Part shown: piece after piece, positions 51,811 to 58,880 of the stretch | How the letters are laid out: each line of letters opens with the position of its first letter | Numbering within the stretch: position 1 is the stretch's first letter | DNA from: Escherichia marmotae | GTDB taxonomy: Bacteria; Pseudomonadota; Gammaproteobacteria; Enterobacterales; Enterobacteriaceae | Length of the DNA stretch: 64,000 nt | Reading direction: 5' to 3' | NCBI RefSeq assembly: GCF_002900365.1 | Contig: NZ_CP025979.1 | Location: 3,534,001-3,598,000, forward strand | Position numbers and translations under genes: made by a program | The notes under the pieces: model-generated | What the model was told of the DNA's origin: nothing | The model's input: the letters and a program-made list of their open reading frames with translations, nothing else | Databases searched by the model: none

Positions 51811-51875
51811 TATGTGTCACCTTTTAAGTGTCGTCATCCCTGCCTGTTAAAGCATATATACACAGGCGCTATTAT

Positions 51876-52370
51876 TTAATTTGCGACTAAGTGTTCTTTT
51901 ATTTTGTTAATAATATTGATTGAAGGATCTGACGCGACAACGCGTAAATCCAGCGTGACGCCAAGATTATTTAACTCATGAAATGCGTTAATATCATCGT
52001 CATCTAATGAAACCGCTTTGGTTAACTGTTTTTTACCGGGCCGCCAGGCCATTCCGCCAATATTCAGGGTGCCGATTTTTACGCCCTGGCGAACCATCGC
52101 TAAGGCATCCTGAGGTCGGGTGAAAAGATAAAAAACGGTTTCGTCCTGATATTGCGGGTTGTGATACACCGCGACTGCTTTTTCAATATTGACCACGTTA
52201 ACTTTCATTCCCGGCGGGGCGGCCTGGCGCAATAATGTCCGGCGAACTTCATCGTTATAAACTTCGTCATTGCAGATAATAATGCGCTGGGCGTTAGCCA
52301 CTTTCGACCAGACGGTGGTGACCTGGCCGTGGATCAGGCGGTCATCAATGCGGGCGAGCGTAATGTTCAT
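51876..52370 (-). CDS. sorB: L-sorbose PTS, EIIB component
   Basis: A 164-residue cytosolic phosphocarrier of the IIB mannose/sorbose type. The phosphorylated histidine lies in ARIDDRLIHGQV (His15). It passes phosphate from SorF to sorbose during transport. Its ATG overlaps the sorF stop by one base (TGATG arrangement), giving coupled translation. Confidence 0.94.
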   Translation of the reverse strand: MNITLARIDDRLIHGQVTTVWSKVANAQRIIICNDEVYNDEVRRTLLRQAAPPGMKVNVVNIEKAVAVYHNPQYQDETVFYLFTRPQDALAMVRQGVKIGTLNIGGMAWRPGKKQLTKAVSLDDDDINAFHELNNLGVTLDLRVVASDPSINIINKIKEHLVAN

Positions 52371-52777
52371 CAGAAATCCTCCTCTGCCGTTGCCAGTTGT
52401 TTCCAGACGACGCAGGCTTGCCTGGCGATTTGCGTCAGGTGTTCACACAGTTCATCAACATTCATGCTGTCCTGGTTATCGACCAGTTCGAGCGCCAGTG
52501 GCAGGGAAAGGCCGCTGATCACCCGCAGGTGCGGATTGCGCATCGCAAGCGTCGCTGCTGCATTCCACGGGCTGCCGTACTGTAAATCCACGGCGATTAG
52601 CCACTCGCAATGACCGTGAATACTCACTAACTTTTCCAGCTTTGCCACAATGTCTCCGGCGTTTTCGCCGGGTACAAATTCAACTGCCTCGACCCTGGCG
52701 TCACCGTATACCATCTGGACTGATTCCAGCATGGCGCAGGCTAATTTGCCGTGGGCGCAAAAAATGGCATTGACCAT
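52370..52777 (-). CDS. sorF: L-sorbose PTS, EIIA component
   Basis: A 135-residue IIA mannose/sorbose-type protein. The phospho-histidine is in FCAHGKLACAM (His9). It accepts phosphate from HPr and hands it to SorB. It starts nine bases after the sorD stop, with AGGAGG upstream. Confidence 0.94.
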   Translation of the reverse strand: MVNAIFCAHGKLACAMLESVQMVYGDARVEAVEFVPGENAGDIVAKLEKLVSIHGHCEWLIAVDLQYGSPWNAAATLAMRNPHLRVISGLSLPLALELVDNQDSMNVDELCEHLTQIARQACVVWKQLATAEEDF

Positions 52778-52786
52778 AAAGCCTCC

Positions 52787-53593
52787 TTAGCCGCGCGTTT
52801 TGCCGCCCGCAATGTTAGTGGTTACTCCGGTGATGTAGCTGGCGCGTTCGGACAGCAGATAACAAACAAAATCAGCTACTTCCGCTAATCTTCCGCAACG
52901 CCCAATAGGAATGGAATTTTTGGTGTAGCCTTCGCGCAGTTGCTCAACGGTGATATTTCGCGTCCACGCCAGCGCTTCTTCATATTCCGGCGTGCGCAGC
53001 CCGGTTTTTTCCAGAATTCCCGGCGCGATGCCGACCACACGGATACCGTGCTTACCCAGCTCTTTCGACCAGGAGCGCGTGAAGCTATTGAGCGCAGCTT
53101 TGGTGGCGGCGTAGCAGCTCTGACCCTCTGAACCCTCCAGCCCGCTTTCCGAGGAGACGTTCACAATCACGCCATCGTGTTGTTTGACCATCAGTCGCGC
53201 CACTGCTTGAGACATCAGAAAAACGCCTTTCTGGTTGATATTGACCATTTTTTCGAAAGCGGCTTCGTTAAGTTCATACTGCCCGGCAGGCGCTTTTTCA
53301 TCGACCAGCAGACGCGGGAAATTGACCCCAGCGTTATTGACCAGACCGTCGATGCGTCCAAAGCGCTGAATAATTTCCGCTACCGTATGATTCACCTCTT
53401 TGGCGCTGGAAATATCGGTCGGCCAGAACTGATAGCCTTTATGACCTTTATATTGACCCTCACTACCGTGAATATCGGCCATCTGCACGTTTGCGCCTTG
53501 TGCTAATAATTCTTCGACAATTGCCAGGCCAATGCCGGACGCGCCGCCGGTGACAATAATGGTTTTATCCTGCAAATTTTACCACGTTTGCAT
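52787..53593 (-). pseudogene. sorD: Sorbitol-6-phosphate 2-dehydrogenase with stop at codon 5
   Basis: A short-chain dehydrogenase that oxidises D-glucitol 6-phosphate to fructose 6-phosphate. The well-placed ATG (53593, AGGAG upstream) reads MQTW, then TAA, then NLQDK. Klebsiella SorD, as I recall it, begins MQTWLNLQDK, so Leu5 (TTA) seems to have become TAA. The rest is intact for 262 codons from TTG 53575: TGGASGIGLAIVEEL cofactor motif, VNNAGVN, and the catalytic SCYAATKA (YxxxK). Restart at that TTG, three codons past the stop, would lose only seven residues, so residual activity is possible. It may be a weak rather than a dead gene. Confidence 0.75.
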
Positions 53594-53626
53594 AACAGAC
53601 TCCTGATTTTAGGTAACAGAGGCCCG

Positions 53627-53645
53627 CCGTAATTTTTCATTACGG
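53627..53645 (-). promoter_or_regulatory. Hairpin between sorC and sorD
   Basis: CCGTAAT and ATTACGG form a perfect 7-bp stem around GAAAA on the minus strand, flanked by further pairing CCCG...CGGG. It lies in the sorC-sorD gap and may set the ratio of regulator to enzyme mRNA. Confidence 0.5.
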
Positions 53646-53664
53646 TAAAAGTCGGGCAGATTTT

Positions 53665-54612
53665 TTATTTCAGTAACAGTTCCGCTGTGTCGCTATTCGT
53701 AACCAGACAATTAATATATTTTCCGCGTAGTGCGCCAATAATTCCGCTGTATTTTTCTTCTCCCATGGCAATGCCGATGGAATAACGTGCCTGCTTTAAT
53801 TTATTCATTTCGATTGAGAGCGTTTTCTCACTCATATTGGTATCAACCGTTACGCCGTGAATATCATAAAAGCGCGAGCAAATATCGCCAGCGACCTGGC
53901 GGGCATTCAGGTCGTCACTCTCTTCGCCGCCATAAAATGCATGCCAGTTAGCGCCATCGCGAATGGCCGGGGAACCAATCCCTACCAGGGCGACATCCAG
54001 GTTATCCCAGTAGGCCGAGATGGTTTTAAAGTGCTGAGACTGCATGATCCCATTACGAATTAATGGGTTATCCAGCAAGGCAGGAAAATCTGCGAGATGC
54101 GATTCCCCTTTCAGCTTCGCCGCCGCACCGTAGGTTAATGTGTTCACGTGATAGCGGCTTTCAAGTTTTCCGGATGGCCCACCGATAATTGGCACACAGA
54201 TTAACTGCCGGGATTGCGCCGCCTGCGGTAGATTTTCGACCAGTGCGCGTACCGCGCGGCCCCAGGAAAAACCAACAATATCACCCGGTTCCAGCAAATG
54301 ATCCAGCAACTGCGCGCCGTGTAACCCCATCACCGCCAGTTGTGTATCTTCCTCTTCATCATGACCCGACACCACCACGGCTTCTTTCAGGGCAAACTTT
54401 TGCTTCAGTTGCTGCTCCAGCCAGAGGTTTTCGTTGTAGTCATAGTTGATAGCGATGGTGACAATACCCTGCTCGCGGCCCCGTTTAAGTAAGCGGCTGA
54501 TGGTGGTCCGATAAATACCCAGTTCGCGGGCAATTTGCGCCTGCGTCATGTCCTGTTCGTAATAGAGTTGGGCAATCTTCACAATCAAACGGATATCGTC
54601 ACTGTTTTCCAT
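53665..54612 (-). CDS. sorC: Sor operon regulator SorC
   Basis: A 315-residue SorC/DeoR-type sugar regulator. The N-terminal helix-turn-helix is MTQAQIARELGIYRTTISRL (about residues 22-41), and the rest is the sugar-phosphate-binding domain (GFSWGRAVRALVENLPQ, VGIGSPAIRDG). In Klebsiella SorC acts as repressor and, with sorbose, as activator of the sor operon (known). I start at ATG 54612 (MENSDDIRLIVK) with AGGAGGCGG upstream. The frame seven codons earlier is unsupported. It is the first gene of the operon. Confidence 0.93.
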   Translation of the reverse strand: MENSDDIRLIVKIAQLYYEQDMTQAQIARELGIYRTTISRLLKRGREQGIVTIAINYDYNENLWLEQQLKQKFALKEAVVVSGHDEEEDTQLAVMGLHGAQLLDHLLEPGDIVGFSWGRAVRALVENLPQAAQSRQLICVPIIGGPSGKLESRYHVNTLTYGAAAKLKGESHLADFPALLDNPLIRNGIMQSQHFKTISAYWDNLDVALVGIGSPAIRDGANWHAFYGGEESDDLNARQVAGDICSRFYDIHGVTVDTNMSEKTLSIEMNKLKQARYSIGIAMGEEKYSGIIGALRGKYINCLVTNSDTAELLLK

Positions 54613-54626
54613 CGCCGCCTCCTGAT

Positions 54627-54784
54627 TTTGCACATTTGTGCAAATATGCTTTTTAACCGCTTGATCTGATATAACCCCATCATGGTGGCCTTTAAAAGCG
54701 ATTTTTCACTCTTTGTTTGGGCTGAAATGGCGCTTTATCTTGCACATTTGTTTCTCTGTGTAGCGGTCATCAGCACAGGTGTGC
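54627..54784 (-). promoter_or_regulatory. Probable SorC operators and sor promoter region
   Basis: Three related palindromes precede sorC. They are TTTGCACA-NN-TGTGCAAA at 54627-54644 (perfect 8-bp arms, 15 bases from the ATG), a half-conserved TTGCACATTTGT at 54740-54751, and GCACA-GG-TGTGC at 54773-54784. The last two are about 31 bases apart. Their sharing of GCACA-NN-TGTGC suggests one regulator, most simply SorC. The rest of the 348-base sorC-rluF gap holds the rluF promoter (GTATATTCC near 54933) and no gene. Confidence 0.55.
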
Positions 54785-54960
54785 AGAAATTCGTAATGCA
54801 TTGATTATCCTGGTTTTGACCACGCAAAATTGCAGCCGGTTTGCGGCGACACTTTTGTGATAAAAGGCGCGGCAGATCACATTTAATTTCGACGTTGCCG
54901 CATAACCCTGTTTTTCCTCGCTAAGAGGTAAGGTATATTCCGCGTTTCAGAGGAGAATTT

Positions 54961-55833
54961 ATGCTGCCCGACTCATCAGTCCGTTTAAATAAATACATCA
55001 GCGAAAGCGGAATTTGCTCACGCCGCGAAGCGGATCGCTATATCGAGCAAGGCAATGTGTTCCTTAATGGCAAGCGTGCCACTATTGGCGATCAGGTAAA
55101 GCCCGGTGACGTTGTAAAAGTAAACGGTCAGTTGATCGAGCCGCGGGAAGCCGAAGATTTAGTGCTTATCGCCCTGAATAAGCCCGTGGGCATTGTCAGC
55201 ACTACGGAAGATGGCGAGCGCGATAACATCGTCGATTTCGTCAATCACAGCAAGCGCGTGTTCCCGATTGGTCGCCTGGATAAAGACTCCCAGGGGCTGA
55301 TTTTCCTCACTAATCACGGCGATCTGGTCAATAAGATCCTTCGTGCTGGCAACGACCATGAAAAAGAATATCTGGTGACGGTCGATAAACCGATTACCGA
55401 GGAGTTTATTCGCAGCATGAGTGCGGGGGTGCCAATCCTCGGGACAGTGACCAAAAAGTGCAAAGTTAAAAAAGAAGCGCCGTTTGTCTTTCGTATTACC
55501 CTGGTGCAAGGGTTGAACCGTCAGATCCGTCGTATGTGTGAACATTTTGGCTACGAAGTGAAAAAGCTGGAACGTACGCGCATTATGAACGTCAACTTAA
55601 GCGGCATTCCGCTGGGTGAATGGCGTGATTTAACCGACGATGAGCTTATCGATCTCTTTAAACTCATTGAAAATTCCTCTTCCGAGGCGAAGCCCAAAGC
55701 GAAGGCAAAACCGAAAACGGCAGGCATCAAACGCCCGGTGGTGAAGGTGGAGAAAACAGCGGAAAAAGGTGGCCGCCCGGCATCAAACGGCAAGCGTTTC
55801 GCCTCGTCGGGGCGGAAGAAAAAAGGTCGTTAA
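54961..55833 (+). CDS. rluF: 23S rRNA pseudouridine 2604 synthase
   Basis: A 290-residue RsuA-family pseudouridine synthase that modifies U2604 of 23S rRNA and U35 of tRNA-Tyr. The N-terminal S4 RNA-binding domain is RLNKYISESGICSRREADRY, and the catalytic aspartate is Asp107 in IGRLDKDSQGLIFLT. The C-terminal 50 residues form a Lys/Pro/Ala-rich basic tail. GAGGAG precedes the ATG. In K-12 it follows pepE directly. Confidence 0.96.
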   Translation: MLPDSSVRLNKYISESGICSRREADRYIEQGNVFLNGKRATIGDQVKPGDVVKVNGQLIEPREAEDLVLIALNKPVGIVSTTEDGERDNIVDFVNHSKRVFPIGRLDKDSQGLIFLTNHGDLVNKILRAGNDHEKEYLVTVDKPITEEFIRSMSAGVPILGTVTKKCKVKKEAPFVFRITLVQGLNRQIRRMCEHFGYEVKKLERTRIMNVNLSGIPLGEWRDLTDDELIDLFKLIENSSSEAKPKAKAKPKTAGIKRPVVKVEKTAEKGGRPASNGKRFASSGRKKKGR

Positions 55834-56106
55834 TCAGCGTTTGCCACGCGTCGACGTATTTGCCGACCAACTGAATGACGCTTCAGGATCCGGTTTATAA
55901 GCCTGCTTTTTCTTCAACTGGCGGGCTTTTTTCGCTTCAGCCTCACGCTCAACCATTAATTTATCGATGTACTCTTTCTTAATGCTGTTGGTTTCGGCGT
56001 TGGTCAGCATGCGGCCATGTGCAATACGCGCTCGATCCAGCAGCGTCTTCAGTTCGCGCTGTTCACGCTCAGTCATCTCTTTTTGAGTAATGCGGGGGAG
56101 TGCCAT
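55834..56106 (-). CDS. yjbD: DUF3811 protein YjbD
   Basis: A 90-residue small, charged, helical protein (MALPRITQKEMTEREQREL), possibly coiled-coil in residues 50-72, with no signal or membrane segment. The DUF3811 family has no known function. It is convergent with rluF, with no gap between the two stops. Confidence 0.88.
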   Translation of the reverse strand: MALPRITQKEMTEREQRELKTLLDRARIAHGRMLTNAETNSIKKEYIDKLMVEREAEAKKARQLKKKQAYKPDPEASFSWSANTSTRGKR

Positions 56107-56410
56107 GATGGTGCCCTCTGTTAATCGGATAGCTCAGTGTACGGGAATTCATTTGCGAGCAGAACCGATAAGATTCATTTGCGTTCTCTTTTATTTTTAT
56201 GTTTTTAGCTAATTAGCGATAAATACATATAAAAATTTAACGGAAATAATTCACTGGTAACTGTTAAAATTTAATTAATCTTTTATTATTCAAGGTGTTA
56301 AATCTTAGGGTCCATTTCTGGCTCGTTTCTCGCAATAACGCTATCGCATTGATAACATTTCTGTTTTCAGTGGTCTGGCGCGGGTTAGTTAATATCAAAG
56401 GATGAGTCAA
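56107..56410. other. AT-rich upstream region, no gene seen
   Basis: About 300 bases between the divergent yjbD and nucleotidyltransferase genes. 56180-56290 is markedly AT-rich (runs of TTTTATTTTTATG and AATTTAATTAATC), much more so than the neighbours, which suggests foreign origin or H-NS binding. No coding frame or RNA is recognised. Confidence 0.5.
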
Positions 56411-57199
56411 ATGCCATTAAATGGAGTCAGTGCTGCGATGCGTGAACGGGTATCGCAGCAGTTAAAGGAAATTGAATGGCGGTATGGCGTGAAAGTGCTG
56501 TACGCCTGCGAATCGGGGAGTCGCGGCTGGGGATTTGCCTCGCCAGACAGCGATTACGATGTGCGTTTTTTGTATGTTCACCCGCTGGAATGGTATCTGC
56601 GGGTAGAGTCACCACGCGATGTTATCGAACTGCCCATCGACGACGAGCTGGATGTTTCAGGTTGGGAGTGGCGCAAGGCGCTGGGATTATTGAAAGGCGC
56701 GAACCCGACGCTGATTGAATGGCTGGATTCGCCGGTGGTCTATCAGCAGGATGAAGAAACGATAACGGCGCTTAAGGCGATGGTGCCGAAGTGGTTTTCT
56801 CCGCTACGTGCGCGCTGGCATTACTATTCGATGGCGCAGAAAAACTTCCGCGGCTATTTGCAGGGCGACGAAGTTCGGCTGAAAAAATATTTTTACGTGC
56901 TGCGCCCGCTGCTGGCCGTGCGCTGGGTTGAAGCGGGTAAAGGCGTACCGCCAATGTGCTTTGCTGAGTTACTGGCGGGAAGTGAGTTGGATGCGGCCTT
57001 ACGTGCAGAAATAGATGAATTGCTGGAACGTAAACAGCGCGCGGGAGAAGCGGAATATGGACCGCGCCGTCCATTGCTACATGCGTTTATTCGTGCGGAA
57101 CTGGCGCGCGGGGAAATTCCACCAGTGTTACCGGACAGCAGGGAAGGCGATGTCAGGGAGTTGGATCGTCTGTTGATGACGACAGTGATGGGGAAATAA
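56411..57199 (+). CDS. RlaP/YcgL-family nucleotidyltransferase
   Basis: A 262-residue predicted DNA-polymerase-beta-fold nucleotidyltransferase (COG3541/PF10127 group). The catalytic signature is ACESGSRGWGFASPDSDYDV near residues 37-56, i.e. GSRGWG followed by D-x-D metal ligands. A third acidic residue probably lies in ELDVSGWEWRK, and LIEWLDSP and YYSMAQKNFRGYL are family motifs. Relatives are linked by others to RNA repair. No RNA ligase or RtcB gene is next to it here. I prefer ATG 56411 (AAGGA eight bases upstream) over ATG 56402. It is absent at this place in K-12. Confidence 0.8.
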   Translation: MPLNGVSAAMRERVSQQLKEIEWRYGVKVLYACESGSRGWGFASPDSDYDVRFLYVHPLEWYLRVESPRDVIELPIDDELDVSGWEWRKALGLLKGANPTLIEWLDSPVVYQQDEETITALKAMVPKWFSPLRARWHYYSMAQKNFRGYLQGDEVRLKKYFYVLRPLLAVRWVEAGKGVPPMCFAELLAGSELDAALRAEIDELLERKQRAGEAEYGPRRPLLHAFIRAELARGEIPPVLPDSREGDVRELDRLLMTTVMGK

Positions 57200-57236
57200 A
57201 TACGGCCCGGGGCATATCATCCGGGCCGTACTGTTT

Positions 57237-58586
57237 TTACTCAAACAAATTACTATGCAGTTTCTGCACCACCTGATCGGCGTCTGCGCCTGGCACCAGG
57301 AAGCACAGGTTATGGCTGGAAGCGCCGTAGCAAATCATGCGGATGTTGAACGGTTCCAGTACGCCAAAGACCTCTTTGCCGACGCCGCAGGCTTTTGACA
57401 GGTCGTTACCAATCAGTGCCACCAGCGCCAGGCCTTCTTCCACTTCTACCCGGCACAGTGCCGAAAGCTCCATCAGTAAGGATTGCGTCAGCAACGTATC
57501 GCCGGTAGATGTTGATCCGGTAGTGTCGAGAGTTAACGCCACGCTTACTTCTGACGTCGTAATTAAATCTACCGAAATATTATGTCGCGCGAGGATGCCG
57601 AAAACCTCCGCGAGGAAGCCGCGGGAATGCAGCATATTCAGGCTATGTAGGGTTAATAGCGTTTGTTTACGGCGCAGGGCCAGGGCGCGAAATAGCGGTG
57701 GATTTTCGGTGGTATTACACACCAGCGTACCGCCAGCGCGCGGATCTTTGCTGGAGCCGACAAATACCGGAATATCGCTGCGTACTGCAGGCAACAACGT
57801 TGCCGGATGCAGCACTTTCGCGCCAAAGGTCGCCATTTCAGCGGCCTCTTCAAAAGCAATTTCATCTATGCGTTTTGCTGCGGGCACCACGCGCGGATCG
57901 GTAGTGTAGATGCCGGGGACGTCAGTCCAGATATCCACACGAGATGCGTGTAAAGCTTCCGCCAGCAAGGCTGCCGTATAATCGCTGCCGCCACGACCAA
58001 GTGTTGTGGTACGGTCTTTACTTTCTCTGCCAATAAATCCCTGAGTGATGATTAAACTTTCACTGAGTCGTGGGGCCAACTGCAACGCAGCCAGTTCCGC
58101 CAGTGCAGTAACATCCGGCTCCGCACGGCCAAATCGGTCATTGGTACGCATCACTTTACGCACATCAAACCACTGTGCCTGAACATTGCGTTCGCGCAGG
58201 ATCTCAACAAACAGCAGAGTAGACATCAGCTCGCCGTGGCTGACCAGTTCATCTGTTAACGCCGGAGAGGTTGCCAGTGCCGCTGCTTCGGCCAGAATGG
58301 TAATGTTCTCCAGTAGACGTTCAATCTCTTCACGGACGACGTTCGGGTAACGCAGGCGTTCCAGAATAGCGAACTGAATATTGCGAATGGCATCGAGTTT
58401 TTCGAAACGCTCAGCCGGTTCCAGACCTTCGGCTAGTGCTACCAGCAGATTGGTGATCCCTGCGGAAGCGGAAAGCACAACTAAACGCACATTCACATCA
58501 GAAAGCACAATGTCAGCGCTGCGGTTCATGGCGTCGAAATCAGCCACGCTAGTACCACCAAATTTGGAGACAACAATATCGGGCAT
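57237..58586 (-). CDS. lysC: Lysine-sensitive aspartokinase III
   Basis: A 449-residue enzyme that phosphorylates aspartate at the head of the lysine/threonine/methionine pathway and is feedback-inhibited by lysine through C-terminal ACT domains. The kinase motif VVSKFGGTSVADFDAMN starts the protein, and TTTLGRGGSDYTAALLAEA lies near 195. The ACT region carries ISVDLITTSEVSVALTLD. Compared with the K-12 sequence I recall there are about 20 substitutions, mostly in the first half (start MPDIVV, GFIGRESKDRTTT, RVVPAAKRIDEIAFEE). The neighbour pgi is nearly unchanged. No lysine riboswitch is recognised in its leader. Confidence 0.96.
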   Translation of the reverse strand: MPDIVVSKFGGTSVADFDAMNRSADIVLSDVNVRLVVLSASAGITNLLVALAEGLEPAERFEKLDAIRNIQFAILERLRYPNVVREEIERLLENITILAEAAALATSPALTDELVSHGELMSTLLFVEILRERNVQAQWFDVRKVMRTNDRFGRAEPDVTALAELAALQLAPRLSESLIITQGFIGRESKDRTTTLGRGGSDYTAALLAEALHASRVDIWTDVPGIYTTDPRVVPAAKRIDEIAFEEAAEMATFGAKVLHPATLLPAVRSDIPVFVGSSKDPRAGGTLVCNTTENPPLFRALALRRKQTLLTLHSLNMLHSRGFLAEVFGILARHNISVDLITTSEVSVALTLDTTGSTSTGDTLLTQSLLMELSALCRVEVEEGLALVALIGNDLSKACGVGKEVFGVLEPFNIRMICYGASSHNLCFLVPGADADQVVQKLHSNLFE

Positions 58587-58697
58587 AACAACCTCGTGTC
58601 AGGGAATGAAAGAAGCGACCATGGCACAAAGGCAAAACAGAAACCGGTGCAGGCGCAGACCGTATTTATAAATAAAAGGTGTAGCGGAGTGTGTCAA
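58587..58697 (-). promoter_or_regulatory. Short lysC leader with promoter; lysine riboswitch not found
   Basis: On the minus strand a TTGACA (58697-58692) and an AT-rich -10 area (TATTTATAAA, 58674-58665) lie about 80-110 bases before the lysC ATG. The 3' end of the leader (CCCTGACACGAGG) matches what I recall of K-12. The conserved lysine-aptamer elements (GAGGCGC, the AGCCAGUCC-type core, GAGGGG loops) are not visible anywhere between lysC and pgi. There is not enough room for them if this promoter is used. Confidence 0.6.
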
Positions 58698-58833
58698 CGC
58701 TGGGATTATGCGGATTATTCATGCAGCGCTGGTGGCCAGAAATTGTGCTTATAACAGCTATACTGTTTTATCCATTTCGGCGGTTGAACGAGCTAAAGAC
58801 ACTAAAACCATCACATTTTTCTGTGACTGGCGC

Positions 58834-58839
58834 TACAAT
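58834..58839 (+). promoter_or_regulatory. Probable pgi promoter -10
   Basis: TACAAT, about 40 bases before the pgi ATG. No strong -35 is seen 17 bases upstream. Confidence 0.4.
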
Positions 58840-58880
58840 CTTCCACAGTCACAATTCTCAATATCAGAAGAGTATTGCTA

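Noticed and set aside
54840..54890. CRP site upstream of the sor operon
   Set aside because: Only separated half-sites (TGTGA and TCACA) are seen, 16 bases apart instead of six, so no proper palindrome.
47813..54960. Transposon or integrase origin of the sorbose block
   Set aside because: No transposase, integrase, tRNA end or direct repeat is seen at the edges. REP units at the left edge are common and not proof of transposition.
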